Below, piece after piece: positions 41,947 to 51,882 of a stretch of 64,000 nt of DNA (position 1 is its first letter; the number at the start of each line of letters is the position of its first letter). A program made the translations under genes and the position numbers. The notes below the pieces were generated by a model. The model saw only the letters and a program-made list of their open reading frames with translations, did no database searches and was not told where the DNA came from. The stretch spans positions 1,426,001 through 1,490,000 of the forward strand of contig NZ_CP054142.1 in assembly GCF_017893965.1 (NCBI RefSeq), written 5' to 3'. The stretch comes from Treponema parvum (lineage in GTDB: Bacteria > Spirochaetota > Spirochaetia > Treponematales > Treponemataceae).

Positions 41947-43100
41947 AAGGCGCTCGTTTCGTCGGCCCACTCATTTTCGTAAACAATTCCGGCGGCTTTT
42001 AAAACGTCCGTGTCGATCTTTACATCATCAAAGCGCCGGGACGTCTTTCGCGCAAGGCTTTCGTCCGTAAGTATTTCGTTTATCTTATCGAAAATTTTAT
42101 CCGGGTCGCTTATGAACCACCCGAGTTTGTTTTTTACCACGTAACGCACGTTTTCAAGCTCCTGATTGTGTATGTAGCGGCATATTATCACAGGTTTTTT
42201 GCATTGCAGAACTTCCATCAATGTGGCAGGACCGGCCTTTATAACCGCACAGCTGCAAATTTTTACAAGTTCGTCCATAAAATCCACAAAACCGAAAACG
42301 TGAAGACCGAGCGAAGGGTTCTTTTTCGAAATAGCTTCAAGCTTTTTTTTGCCCGCAGCGTCGCGTCCGCAAACCACGGCAATCGCAAAGTTCGCGGAAT
42401 GCGAAATACAGCGATTTATTATCTTTAATATGCCTGCAAGCCCTTCTCCTCCGCCGGCGAACAGGACAATTTTTTTACCGGGAGTAAATCCGTGCTTTAT
42501 GAAAAGTTCAGTCAATTCCGCTTCCGAAAGCTTTTTTTGAAATTTAGGATCCGACAAAAAGGGTATAAGCTTTATGTGAGAAGGTTTTACGCCGCACTCC
42601 GTTACGGCTTCTTCCTTCATCCGTTCGGAATAGACTAAAAAACGGCTTTCCCGTTCGTAAAACCATGCGTGCGTTCCGTTAAAAGGATCGGTAACGACCT
42701 CGGAAACGTTTACTTTCCACGGAATATATTTTAAAACTTTGACAAGCGGAGGCGTAAGCGCAAAGTGAAAAGAAATAACGTCTGTAATGCGGCTTTTAAG
42801 TATAAACCGGCGTAGCCTTTTGGGAACGCGCACGGAAAGCCCCGCCACATACAAGGATTGTACAAAACGATGCTGCGCGGTATCGTAGATTAAAGGATAA
42901 AGACCTGGAATATAGTTACAGGCCAAAGCGTATATTTTTTCAAAGATAAGTTTGCCCAGATTGCGCCCTTCGCCGAAGCCGTGCAGCAAATGCACTTCCG
43001 TGCCGGGATATTCGTTTTCAAGCGCATTTTTTAGGGTTTTTGCGGCGCTTATGTGTCCGCTTCCGGTATTCAAATACAAAAAAACGAATTTTCTTTGCAC
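41943..43100 (-). CDS. MGDG synthase/MurG-like glycosyltransferase
   Basis: A 385-residue GT28-type glycosyltransferase of the family that includes monogalactosyl- and processive glucosyl-diacylglycerol synthases and MurG. The N-terminus is typical: FLYLNTGSGHISAAKTLKNAL. The C-terminal domain has IVLFAGGGEGLAGILKIIN and CSCAVIKAGPATLMEVLQCKKPVI, the UDP-sugar binding region. It has no signal peptide; it would act at the inner face of the membrane. It lies ten bases after an outer-membrane barrel gene in an envelope operon. The acceptor is inferred to be diacylglycerol. Confidence 0.85.
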   Translation of the reverse strand: MQRKFVFLYLNTGSGHISAAKTLKNALENEYPGTEVHLLHGFGEGRNLGKLIFEKIYALACNYIPGLYPLIYDTAQHRFVQSLYVAGLSVRVPKRLRRFILKSRITDVISFHFALTPPLVKVLKYIPWKVNVSEVVTDPFNGTHAWFYERESRFLVYSERMKEEAVTECGVKPSHIKLIPFLSDPKFQKKLSEAELTELFIKHGFTPGKKIVLFAGGGEGLAGILKIINRCISHSANFAIAVVCGRDAAGKKKLEAISKKNPSLGLHVFGFVDFMDELVKICSCAVIKAGPATLMEVLQCKKPVIICRYIHNQELENVRYVVKNKLGWFISDPDKIFDKINEILTDESLARKTSRRFDDVKIDTDVLKAAGIVYENEWADETSAF

Positions 43101-43110
43101 GGCTTTCTTT

Positions 43111-44961
43111 TTAATAAACTAATTTTACCGAAAAAGACAGATAATTGTTAATGGAATCGTAAAGCTGATCTTCCCACGCTTTTTTAGCAGTCCTGTAGTC
43201 TCCGCCGCCCGAACGGCCGCTGTAAATGGCGTTCTGCACGCCGTTATTTATTATGTATTCCCACGTCCAGCCAAAGTTAAACGTAAAAACTCCCAACTTC
43301 ATACGCGAAAGCGTATAAGACATGTCAAGACCCGCCTGTATCACGGTCATCACGTGTCCCTGGTTTAAAAGATTAAGGTGATCCCACGCGGTGTCCACAT
43401 GTACGTCGTCGCCGATCAGTTTCTGCTGAGAAAAGGCGGAAGAATTTGTGGAATAGACGTCCCCTCTTTCAGTATCGATCCTGATATAGTCGTTTTTGTT
43501 GGGAACTGGCGCCTCATAAGCCGCTTGGGTTATAGGCGTTCCGTCGCTCTTTTTGACATAAAAAACACCGTCTCTGTGGGAATAATAGTTAGCCAAATAA
43601 ATTTTTTTCGCTTCTTCCGAGTCTAAAGATTCATAGGCGTTAGCATGACGCATAAAATTCGAGCGCACGGTAACGTTAAAATTCTTTACAGGCCTAAACT
43701 TAGCCGAAAAACCTATCCTGTCGGAATTCGGCGGTAAAGATATGCCGATCGCAATTCCGCGGTTCATATAGTTAAAATAATTATAGCTCGTATCGGTAAA
43801 ACTCTTCCCGTCCTCGTCGTAACTCCAATGAGCGTATGTGTACGGCGCAACAATCGTATAGTTCAAATTCATAAGTTCGAGCGCAGTGTCTGTCGGAGAG
43901 TATTGAATACCGCTTTCTATTCCGACCCTTATCTTTGTGTCGAACTTCAATTTCATAATATCGTTAAGGGGAAGGTCGTCCGCAAAAAAATTGGAAGACC
44001 ATTTCAGTCCCCGAACGGGAGAATATTCTATGAGAAGTCCCATCTGACTGTTGTCATTCGAATCGCCTATGCCTTGGATCGCCATAAACGGAGCGGGAAC
44101 CATGTAAGCGATGTCAAAGCGTTTGCCGAACACGGTAGATTCATAATACGAAATTGAAAGCGTTTTTAGCGGATTTACTCTTATGGAATGAAGAGCAAAA
44201 AATTTGTTTACTTGAGAAGACGCCATAAGATCTTCCCCGTTATTTAAAGAAGCGCCGACGGATTGAATTATATGGGAATAAGACCATGCGCCGCCGTCGT
44301 AGTAAAACGCGAATGACGGAGCGTGAAAAGCGTTGTCGCTTAAGGCAAGGTCGTCGTTTAAAAACGGTCCGAAACCGCTCCTGTTTATTCCCGCCTGAAC
44401 ATAAATTTTTTCAGTTCCCACGGCGACATTCGAGTTCATGTCTATGTTCAATCTGAACGGCCCGATTTCAGTGGAATCCGCGACGGTGTCGTTTTCCGAA
44501 CGGGAAAAAACGGGCATTACGTCGATGTCGTCTTCGTTTACGGAATAAATGCCTAAGTCGTATCCTACGGAAACGATTGGGGAAATCATAAGATCGCCGA
44601 TGACGCATGGGCCGCCGTTATACTGGCGGGTTACGGTCTTTCCCGAATAATTGTCATATTCGATCTCGTTTCGTACTCCGCCGGCAATTACGATGTGCCA
44701 CGGGCGCCCCGTTACACGCTCGTAGTATTCCTTTGCTATTTCGGCATCTCGCTCGTTTCCCTTTTCGATCACCTGTGACAATATGTTTTTTATGACAGTA
44801 AGAGGATACGGGCGCAGTTGCGGAAGTTTTTCTACATATCCTTTAAGTTCCCAACTCTGCGCATGAGTATAAAACTCGTCCTGCGGATCTACGCTTAAGT
44901 GAGCAAAGGCGACTAACGCCGTAAACATAAAAAAAAGCGAAGCGAATACTTTTTTATTCAT
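43111..44961 (-). CDS. Outer-membrane beta-barrel protein (Wzi-like), copy 1
   Basis: A ~616-residue exported protein with a signal peptide (about 1-19, ending AFA), then a DPQDEFYTHAQSWELKGYVE start and a long series of amphipathic beta-strands ending SFSVKLVY with a terminal aromatic residue, the usual barrel-assembly signal. It resembles capsule-assembly Wzi-type barrels in its pattern, not in clear motifs. The ATG at 44961 is chosen because the signal peptide begins there; an earlier in-frame start would overlap the upstream gene. It is related in form to the next gene. Confidence 0.75.
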   Translation of the reverse strand: MNKKVFASLFFMFTALVAFAHLSVDPQDEFYTHAQSWELKGYVEKLPQLRPYPLTVIKNILSQVIEKGNERDAEIAKEYYERVTGRPWHIVIAGGVRNEIEYDNYSGKTVTRQYNGGPCVIGDLMISPIVSVGYDLGIYSVNEDDIDVMPVFSRSENDTVADSTEIGPFRLNIDMNSNVAVGTEKIYVQAGINRSGFGPFLNDDLALSDNAFHAPSFAFYYDGGAWSYSHIIQSVGASLNNGEDLMASSQVNKFFALHSIRVNPLKTLSISYYESTVFGKRFDIAYMVPAPFMAIQGIGDSNDNSQMGLLIEYSPVRGLKWSSNFFADDLPLNDIMKLKFDTKIRVGIESGIQYSPTDTALELMNLNYTIVAPYTYAHWSYDEDGKSFTDTSYNYFNYMNRGIAIGISLPPNSDRIGFSAKFRPVKNFNVTVRSNFMRHANAYESLDSEEAKKIYLANYYSHRDGVFYVKKSDGTPITQAAYEAPVPNKNDYIRIDTERGDVYSTNSSAFSQQKLIGDDVHVDTAWDHLNLLNQGHVMTVIQAGLDMSYTLSRMKLGVFTFNFGWTWEYIINNGVQNAIYSGRSGGGDYRTAKKAWEDQLYDSINNYLSFSVKLVY

Positions 44962-44990
44962 CTGTATGTAAACTCCGGTTTTAAACTTAT

Positions 44991-46820
44991 CTATTTTATA
45001 ATCGACCATTTGACGGCAAAGGCTATTTCAACACCCTTGTCGGTTTTACCTGTCTTATTACCGTTATTGAAAATTATAACATAGGACGGTACAAGAGTAA
45101 AAGAAAAATTGTCCCAAACTTTCCACGTTCCGCGCAAACTCAGGCGGTTGGTATATTGGGGCGTTCCCGTAGGAGCGACAGCGTACTTATTGCGTCCGTT
45201 GCCGTCGGTGGGATAAGCCCATTTATCCTTGTTGGCCATGTCAAAGTAGACGTCGGTTCCGCCCCATTTAAAGCCGTCGTTATGAAAAACTCTCGTTCCG
45301 GAATTTTCACCTTGGCACAGATAAAGATATGTCAAGTTGACCGACCAGCCGTTTATTCTTTTTCTGCCGAAATCTGCAGCCTCAAGCGAATCGGCTGACC
45401 GCACATCGGCGTTCCGTTTGAAACCTGAGTTTTCATATCCTAACGTTATACTGCACGCGATAGCGTCCGGGCCGAAAGGAGAACCCACCCACTCGTAAAA
45501 CGGCTTTTTATCGCCTATGTTTTCCTCGTAAGTCCGGCACAGCGACCAGTCCGGGCTTTGCTTTATGTACAGGTACGGATTGGCGTAATATCCTTCGACG
45601 CCGAAATGAAAGCTCCCGCCGCCCGACGGAATAAAAGATTCAAAGCCCAACTGACCTCCCATCGAATTGGGGGTGTTATCGTCCGGATAGTTGGAAGTTT
45701 CATATGCGGTCTGAAACTGGTTCATTGCAAAAAGTCCGTAAAAGCGGACATTTTTCATCGGCGCGTATTGGATTGAAATCCCTAAAAATTCACAGTTATG
45801 GGAATCTTCGGCATCCGCGCTTGTCGCCTTATAGTCGCGCCAAGGGGCGGCTCCGTGAAAGACCGTAAGAGGATTAAAATATCGCAATTCCAGTTCGGCG
45901 TTTGTCAAAGTGGATTCCATAACCGAAACGGTAAGTTTTTTAAAAAATCTGAACTCCAGGCGATGAGAATACATGTATTTGTCAACGTTAAGCTGAGTTA
46001 CAAGCATCGTGTACTTAAAATTCGGCGAGTAAAACGAAAGCTGCCCGTAAGAAGCCTGCGTCATGAAGTCGGAATATATTACGCTGCCCGTCTGCGTGCG
46101 GCCGATCGAAGTTTCGCCCATCCCAAGCTGAAAACTCAATCCTGAAAGATCCGTAAATTTAAATCCGGTAGAACCGTACGCCGCATGCGGAAAATTTATG
46201 TCAAAATCATCGGCGGATAAGGGCGCGTTAAAATAATTGTCCGAATGTTCCATAGCGCATTGATTTTGTCCCAGATAAAGATCCATAAACATGGTCGCAT
46301 AATCGCTTACCGAAAGTATGACAGGAACGTCTATGAAAGGCCTTCTTTTGTAACGATCGTATACCCAATCGATATCATCGTTTGATTTGTAATACGATTG
46401 GGGATTTATCGAAGGATCGATCCCGAGCGATAAAACATCCGAATCGAACGAAAGATATTTTTTTGAAAAATACTCTCGGATTCGAGCGTATTGATTTCGC
46501 CCGGAGAGACTCAAAGAATCAGGATCGATTTCATACAGATATGATTTTATTTCGCCGATCGTAAGAGGCGTATTGTCCGTAAATTGAACTATACCGCTTT
46601 CAAGCGCAACGGCGGTAAGGGCGTCGTAAACCCACGAATTCGGCGCGACAAGCTCGTTTTCTCCGCGGCGGGACACAGAGCGGCGCGGCGCTGACAGTTC
46701 GGAGGGGATCATGCATTCCGCTATCTCTTCGGCTACGAGACCGAAAGCAAAAAAACAAAGCGAGAGCGCACAGAATAAAAATTTGTGGAAACCTCTTATG
46801 CCGTAATCCTTACCGCACAT
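44991..46820 (-). CDS. Outer-membrane beta-barrel protein (Wzi-like), copy 2
   Basis: A 609-residue protein with a signal peptide (about residues 10-30, ending GLVAEE) followed by a helical region with NSWVYDALTAVALESG and NTPLTIGEIKSYLYEID, the same kind of N-terminal layout as its neighbour (PLTVIKNILSQ). The rest alternates aromatic and polar residues like a barrel (MFMDLYLGQNQCAMEH, GLSFQLGMGETSIGRTQTG). It ends AFAVKWSIIK. It lies 29 bases before the other barrel gene and five bases after a glycosyltransferase gene, so all four form one operon. Confidence 0.75.
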   Translation of the reverse strand: MCGKDYGIRGFHKFLFCALSLCFFAFGLVAEEIAECMIPSELSAPRRSVSRRGENELVAPNSWVYDALTAVALESGIVQFTDNTPLTIGEIKSYLYEIDPDSLSLSGRNQYARIREYFSKKYLSFDSDVLSLGIDPSINPQSYYKSNDDIDWVYDRYKRRPFIDVPVILSVSDYATMFMDLYLGQNQCAMEHSDNYFNAPLSADDFDINFPHAAYGSTGFKFTDLSGLSFQLGMGETSIGRTQTGSVIYSDFMTQASYGQLSFYSPNFKYTMLVTQLNVDKYMYSHRLEFRFFKKLTVSVMESTLTNAELELRYFNPLTVFHGAAPWRDYKATSADAEDSHNCEFLGISIQYAPMKNVRFYGLFAMNQFQTAYETSNYPDDNTPNSMGGQLGFESFIPSGGGSFHFGVEGYYANPYLYIKQSPDWSLCRTYEENIGDKKPFYEWVGSPFGPDAIACSITLGYENSGFKRNADVRSADSLEAADFGRKRINGWSVNLTYLYLCQGENSGTRVFHNDGFKWGGTDVYFDMANKDKWAYPTDGNGRNKYAVAPTGTPQYTNRLSLRGTWKVWDNFSFTLVPSYVIIFNNGNKTGKTDKGVEIAFAVKWSIIK

Positions 46821-46824
46821 GTTT

Positions 46825-48045
46825 TTATCTTTCCTCTTTTTTTAACTTTATGGCCTTTTCATAGCACAAAACCAAATCCTTTACGAGAGCGCCCATAGAC
46901 CACTTTTTAGCCCATTCCAACGCTTCCGCCGATTTTTTTCTGTGCAAATAGGGATTTTCGATAAGATCGCAGACCCGCTCGGCAAATTCTCCTACGTCGT
47001 TTTTGACCATAAACCCGCCGTTGTCTCCCTGCATCACGTCGAGCGTTCCCATCTCTCCAATAGCTACTACGGGCAACCCGTTCATCATAGCTTCGACGGT
47101 AACAAGGCCTTGGGTATCGGTAAGACTCGGAAATACGAAAACCGAAGCGTGCTTGTAATAATAAAGCAGATCCGTGCGAGCCGCATAACCTGTAAAGATC
47201 ACATCGTCTCCGAACCCCCGTTCCGCTGCAAGTTCTTTTAATTCTTCAAGGTAAGGACCGTCGCCCACAAACATTAAAGCCGTTTTGTATTCCTTTTGTT
47301 TTACAAGTTCAAACACGTTCAACAAAAATGCAAGATTTTTTTCTTTTACTACCCTTCCTACATACAAAAGGATTTTTTTATCCGCGATCGACGGATAAGA
47401 GGAAAAAATCTGAGAATGTATTTTAAGATCTCTTTCAAAACTGTATTTAAATATCCAGTCGGGGATTCCCGTGGGTAAAAGCTCGACTTTTCTGTCAACG
47501 CCGTATTCTTTTACGACATCGGCGATCCGCTGCGTCGGCGCGATTATGACGGTAGCCCGTTTAAGATAGAATTTGACTATTTCCCTTCCGATTTTTCTCG
47601 TGGAAGCTTCGGGCAAAAAAGAAACATAGTTATAAAGATAATCCTCCCACAAAGTGTGAAAAGTGAAAACATAAGGAATGTGCCTGTGAAGAGCGTATAT
47701 CGCTCCGAAATATCCCACGACCCATTCGGAATTTATATGGATTATGTCGGGGCGGAATTTATCCATTGCCTTTTTTAAAAAGATCCATTTGTCGAATCTT
47801 GCGACGCGGTCTTCTTTTGACCAGATCAAACTCGTAGAAGGAATTCGAACTATCTTAAACGGGGTTTTTAAATCCTCCACCTTTTCGTCAAACAGCGCGC
47901 TTTTTTGCTGTTCTTCCGAATATTCAAGACATACTACGCATACATTGTGACCAAGATTCGTCAATTCAAGCGCATAAGAATGAACGGAAATCGCGACACC
48001 ATTAATCCTCGGAAGATAAGCGTCGGTAAACATCGCAATATTCAT
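46825..48045 (-). CDS. GT4-family glycosyltransferase, probable glycolipid synthase
   Basis: A 406-residue GT-B glycosyltransferase. The N-terminus MNIAMFTDAYLPRINGVAISV and the C-terminal KILLYVGRVVKEKNLAFLL, MFVGDGPYLEELK and FVFPSLTDTQGLVTVEAMMNGLPVV match GT4 enzymes such as alpha-glucosyl-diacylglycerol synthase and SqdX. The E-x7-E motif (SLTDTQGLVTVE) has Asp in the first position. It heads the minus-strand envelope operon and, with the MGDG-type enzyme at its far end, suggests two-step synthesis of a diglycosyl lipid. The substrate is inferred. Confidence 0.85.
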   Translation of the reverse strand: MNIAMFTDAYLPRINGVAISVHSYALELTNLGHNVCVVCLEYSEEQQKSALFDEKVEDLKTPFKIVRIPSTSLIWSKEDRVARFDKWIFLKKAMDKFRPDIIHINSEWVVGYFGAIYALHRHIPYVFTFHTLWEDYLYNYVSFLPEASTRKIGREIVKFYLKRATVIIAPTQRIADVVKEYGVDRKVELLPTGIPDWIFKYSFERDLKIHSQIFSSYPSIADKKILLYVGRVVKEKNLAFLLNVFELVKQKEYKTALMFVGDGPYLEELKELAAERGFGDDVIFTGYAARTDLLYYYKHASVFVFPSLTDTQGLVTVEAMMNGLPVVAIGEMGTLDVMQGDNGGFMVKNDVGEFAERVCDLIENPYLHRKKSAEALEWAKKWSMGALVKDLVLCYEKAIKLKKEER

Positions 48046-48109
48046 ATTTTCTAAATACTACAGCATTGTTGCACGAACGGCAAGCAATATGCTATCCTTA
48101 AAAACACAG

Positions 48110-48880
48110 ATGAATTCCTCCGACAAAAATATTATTTACACGCTTCTAAAAACAGCCTCCGATCATATTTACGGATACGGATCCCCCGATTTTCCGGACG
48201 AACCTCCGGTTTTTTATGACGATCTTGAAAATTGCGCCATAGAAGAAAAAAACGCACAGTCAGGGCAGTTTGCCGCAGTATCCGTAGAATCCGTTTCAAA
48301 GAAAATTTCCGAATGCTCCCGCTGCGCTTTAAATTCTACCAGAAAAAACACGGTTCCGGGCGAGGGAGTCTTACATCCCGTCGTGCTTGTAGTAGGAGAA
48401 GGACCGGGCGCAGACGAAGACGCTACGGGAAGGCCGTTTGTAGGCCCTGCGGGAAGGCTTTTGGACAAAATGCTTTTATCGATTTCGCTCGACCGCAAAA
48501 AAAACTGTTTTATCGCGAACATCGTAAAATGCAGACCGCCTAATAACCGCGATCCTAAGCCTGAAGAAGCGGAAGCATGCCGGGCGTTTTTGGAAGCCCA
48601 GATCACCCTCCTAAAACCTGCGATGATCCTCGCCGTCGGGCGCATAGCTTCTCAAAATTTGCTTAGAACGGAAACCGGCATAGGGCGCCTCAGAAATACG
48701 TTCCACGACCTCAACGGAATTCCCGTATTGTGCACATATCACCCCAGCGCCCTCTTAAGAAACGAGGATCTCAAGCGCCCTGCGTGGGAAGACCTAAAAA
48801 TGTTCAGAGACAAGCTTCAATCTCTCGTTCCCGGCTATGAAAATTATACGGACACGTTTTTTTCACCGTCCGTACAGTAA
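48110..48880 (+). CDS. Type 4 uracil-DNA glycosylase
   Basis: Removes uracil from DNA. Family 4 features: a 4Fe-4S cluster with Cys in CSRCALN and later CRPPNNR and C-terminal CTYHPSALL, and the active-site segment VLVVGEGPGADEDATGRPFVGPAGRLLD. The ATG at 48110 (MNSSDKNIIY) is preferred: an in-frame ATG at 48089 lies inside a TATGCT sequence that could be the -10 box. There is no Shine-Dalgarno at either. It ends 13 bases before priA, so both are co-transcribed. Confidence 0.9.
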   Translation: MNSSDKNIIYTLLKTASDHIYGYGSPDFPDEPPVFYDDLENCAIEEKNAQSGQFAAVSVESVSKKISECSRCALNSTRKNTVPGEGVLHPVVLVVGEGPGADEDATGRPFVGPAGRLLDKMLLSISLDRKKNCFIANIVKCRPPNNRDPKPEEAEACRAFLEAQITLLKPAMILAVGRIASQNLLRTETGIGRLRNTFHDLNGIPVLCTYHPSALLRNEDLKRPAWEDLKMFRDKLQSLVPGYENYTDTFFSPSVQ

Positions 48881-48893
48881 AGAGGCAATGTAA

Positions 48894-51029
48894 ATGCTTT
48901 ATCTTGATATTGCCGTAAATGTGCCTATCAATCAGACATTCACATACTCGTTTCAAGAAGGCGCCGACGATTCTTCCGCAAAGAGAGAGTCTTCCGACTC
49001 GGCTTCCGCAGCCAGTTCGCCTTCTGTTGCGGCGGCTCTTTCTGCAGCAAATATGCCTTCCGCAAAAAAAAAATCCGCCAAAGGAATCCCTGAAGTCGGA
49101 AAAAGAGCCGAAATTCGATTCGGCAGCAGAAAGACCACGGGGTTCATCGTCGCCGTCCACGAAAAACTTCCGCAAAATTGTCCGGTCGAAGAAGATAAGA
49201 TAAAACCCGTCATAAGAATACTTGACGATCAGGCGCTTTTCGGCGAAGAACTTTTGTCGCTCGCTCTTTGGATGTCGAAATATTATCTTTGCTCGCTGGG
49301 AGAAGCCATAGCCGCAATGCTCCCTACCGGAAAACGGGAAAGCGATGCAGGAGGCTTTTCATACGCCGAAGAAATTCCCGACACAAGCCCGAGGAAACTG
49401 TCCGAAGAGCAAAGCGCCGCCGTCGAAGGTATTTTTACGGAAAAAAAGGACAAAACATACGGAGTTCCGGACAAATTTCACTATTTATACGGAAAAACCG
49501 GCTCGGGAAAAACGGAAGTTTTTCTTCAAGCGGCCGAAAAAATTCTAAATCAAAAAAAGGGCGTAATATATTTGGTTCCGGAAATAGGCTTGACACATCA
49601 AGTGATAGAAGCCGTATCTCAGCGTTTCGGCGGCACGGTTGCGGTTTTGCATTCAGGGCTTACTCCGAGTCAAAAACTCAGCGAATGGCGCCGCATACTG
49701 AATAAGCAAGCGCGAATCGTCATAGGAGCCAGAAGCGCGGTCTTTGCGCCTGTTCCGGATCTCGGGATCATAATAATCGATGAAGAACACGACGCTTCTT
49801 ATAAATCGGGAACGACGCCGCGCTATCACGCGCGACAGGCGGCAATGTTCCGATCGACAAGATTATCTATCCCTTTGGTTATGGGAAGCGCAACGCCGTC
49901 CGTGGAAGCGTGGCACCTTATGCAGACCGGCGCCATAAGGCGGCACGTTCTTACTAAGCGGCTCGCCGGAGGCGACATGCCGGACATCCGCTGCGTGGAT
50001 TTAAGCAAACAAAAGATAAGCGGCTGCATTTCAAATAAACTCGCAGAAGAAATACGTTCCACAATAGAAAACAAGCGTCAAGTAATACTCTTTCTTAACA
50101 GACGCGGCTTTACACATTTTTTCCGCTGCCAGAGCTGCGGCTATGAAATGATATGCAAAAACTGTTCGGTTCCTCTCACTTATCACAAAAATGAAAACCG
50201 TCTCATGTGCCATTACTGCGGGTGGTCTACGGAAGTTCCCGGGGAATGCCCCAGATGTTCTTCGTTTGACGTAGGTTATTCGGGCTTCGGAACCGAATTT
50301 ATCGAAGCCGAAGTGAGGGCAAAATTTCCGGCTGCGCGTATTGTCCGCGTAGACACCGACAGCCTTACAAAAAAGGGAGAATTACAGGAAAAACTTACGG
50401 CTTTTAAAAACGGCGATTTCGACATTATGCTCGGCACTCAGATGGTCGCAAAGGGACTAAATTTTTTGAACCTTCAGCTTGTGGGCATTGTTTTAGCCGA
50501 TACGGGACTTCACCTGCCGGATTTCCGCGCGTCGGAAAGAGTTTTTTCATTGATAACGCAGGTAGCCGGACGCGCAGGCCGTTTTTCGCCCGACGGCAAG
50601 GTGATTGTGCAAACCTATAATCCCGACCGCGCTCCGATATATCACGCGGTAAACGGGAATATCGAAAAATTCTACCTTGAAGAGCTGGAAATCCGCAAGG
50701 CCTTGGGCTTTCCTCCTTATTCAAGATTGATAAGACTTGTGTTCAGATCGCCTTCAAAAACAAGCGCGGAAAACGCTTCCGAAGAGGCGTTTTCCATACT
50801 TGAAAATTCGATCGCAGATCTTTCCGGAAGACACGGCGATCAGGCGCAAATACTCGGCCCGTCGGAGTGTCCCATTGAAAAGATCGCGATGAACTACCGG
50901 TATCAGATATTGCTTAAAGGTAAAAACATATCCTTCCTTCAAAAGCTCGCTTTTCATCTGTTAAACGATTTTAAACGTCCTCAGGAAGTCTACATCGAAG
51001 CGGACGTGGATCCCGTAAACCTTCTTTAG
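48894..51029 (+). CDS. priA: PriA, primosomal replication-restart helicase
   Basis: PriA reloads the replisome at stalled forks. The N-terminal DNA-binding domain carries an extra Ser/Ala/Lys-rich insertion at about residues 22-62. The helicase core has Walker A YGKTGSGKTEVFL near residue 199, DEEH (IIIIDEEHDASYKSG), GSATPSVEAW and the RVFSLITQVAGRAGR motif. Four Cys pairs for two zinc ions are present (CQSCGYEMICKNC, CHYCGW, CPRC). Total length 711 is slightly shorter than E. coli's 732. An AGAGG stands before the ATG. Confidence 0.95.
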   Translation: MLYLDIAVNVPINQTFTYSFQEGADDSSAKRESSDSASAASSPSVAAALSAANMPSAKKKSAKGIPEVGKRAEIRFGSRKTTGFIVAVHEKLPQNCPVEEDKIKPVIRILDDQALFGEELLSLALWMSKYYLCSLGEAIAAMLPTGKRESDAGGFSYAEEIPDTSPRKLSEEQSAAVEGIFTEKKDKTYGVPDKFHYLYGKTGSGKTEVFLQAAEKILNQKKGVIYLVPEIGLTHQVIEAVSQRFGGTVAVLHSGLTPSQKLSEWRRILNKQARIVIGARSAVFAPVPDLGIIIIDEEHDASYKSGTTPRYHARQAAMFRSTRLSIPLVMGSATPSVEAWHLMQTGAIRRHVLTKRLAGGDMPDIRCVDLSKQKISGCISNKLAEEIRSTIENKRQVILFLNRRGFTHFFRCQSCGYEMICKNCSVPLTYHKNENRLMCHYCGWSTEVPGECPRCSSFDVGYSGFGTEFIEAEVRAKFPAARIVRVDTDSLTKKGELQEKLTAFKNGDFDIMLGTQMVAKGLNFLNLQLVGIVLADTGLHLPDFRASERVFSLITQVAGRAGRFSPDGKVIVQTYNPDRAPIYHAVNGNIEKFYLEELEIRKALGFPPYSRLIRLVFRSPSKTSAENASEEAFSILENSIADLSGRHGDQAQILGPSECPIEKIAMNYRYQILLKGKNISFLQKLAFHLLNDFKRPQEVYIEADVDPVNLL

Positions 51030-51084
51030 ACTATTTCTTTAGAGACCGAAAGACCATACGAGCGCGTCGCCGCCTAACACAGAG
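51030..51084. other. Short convergent gap
   Basis: Fifty-five bases between converging priA and truA with no hairpin of note. Confidence 0.3.
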
Positions 51085-51879
51085 TCACACATGGCGCCGA
51101 ACGCCGTCAAATTTTATCTGCCAAAGGAAGAGTCCCTGCGCAGGAGCGGTTACGCCGGCCATGCTTCTGTCCCCGGATTCAAGAACTTTTTTTAAAAACA
51201 AAGCGTCTTTTCCGTCACGTTCAAATTCGATCAATGTACCGACTATCGAACGAACCATCTTCCACAAAAAAGCGTTAGCTTCGATCTCAAACATAAGAAA
51301 ATTTCCGGACGGGAAAGCCGAAGAATAAGAAAACGCCGCTCTTTCCACATAACGCTTTGTGGAAACGCTTTTATCGCCGGATGCGGCGAAGGCGGCATAA
51401 TCGGTTTCCCCTAAAAGACAGGCGGCCATTCCATTTAAAGCTGAAATATCGGGCTTTCTGTGAATGAACCACACATAAGGCATTTGATTTGCAAGAGGAG
51501 TTTCATCTTCCGCAATATAATAGCGATAAACCCGGCTTGTCGCGCTAAAGCGGGCGTCGAACTTCTCGGAGACTTCCCGCGCTCCGATAATCCGTATATC
51601 GTACGGAAGCATTGCATTTAATGCGGGAATATAATTGTTTACCGGAATTGAATCGATGGGTGAAAAAAAATTTGCAGCCTGTGCGGCGGCGTGCACCCCG
51701 CTGTCCGTACGTCCCGAACCGTGAAGTATGATACGGCGGCTTGTGTGAAGTTTTTCAAGCGCGGCTTCAATTTCAGATTGAACGGTGCGGACGGGCTTCA
51801 GATTTGCCGAGTGATCCTGCCGCTGCCATCCGCAAAAGTTCGTCCCGTCGTAAGAGATCGTAAGAAGGATGTTTCTCAA
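51085..51879 (-). CDS. truA: TruA, tRNA pseudouridine(38-40) synthase
   Basis: Makes pseudouridine at positions 38-40 of the tRNA anticodon arm. The catalytic Asp lies in HGSGRTDSGVHAAAQ near residue 60. Other landmarks are LTISYDGTNFCGWQRQ at the start, RYYIAEDE and FLWKMVRSIVGTLIEF near the end. Length 264 is normal. It follows the DUF2225 gene by three bases on the same strand, at the end of a long operon. Confidence 0.95.
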   Translation of the reverse strand: MRNILLTISYDGTNFCGWQRQDHSANLKPVRTVQSEIEAALEKLHTSRRIILHGSGRTDSGVHAAAQAANFFSPIDSIPVNNYIPALNAMLPYDIRIIGAREVSEKFDARFSATSRVYRYYIAEDETPLANQMPYVWFIHRKPDISALNGMAACLLGETDYAAFAASGDKSVSTKRYVERAAFSYSSAFPSGNFLMFEIEANAFLWKMVRSIVGTLIEFERDGKDALFLKKVLESGDRSMAGVTAPAQGLFLWQIKFDGVRRHV

Positions 51880-51882
51880 ATC

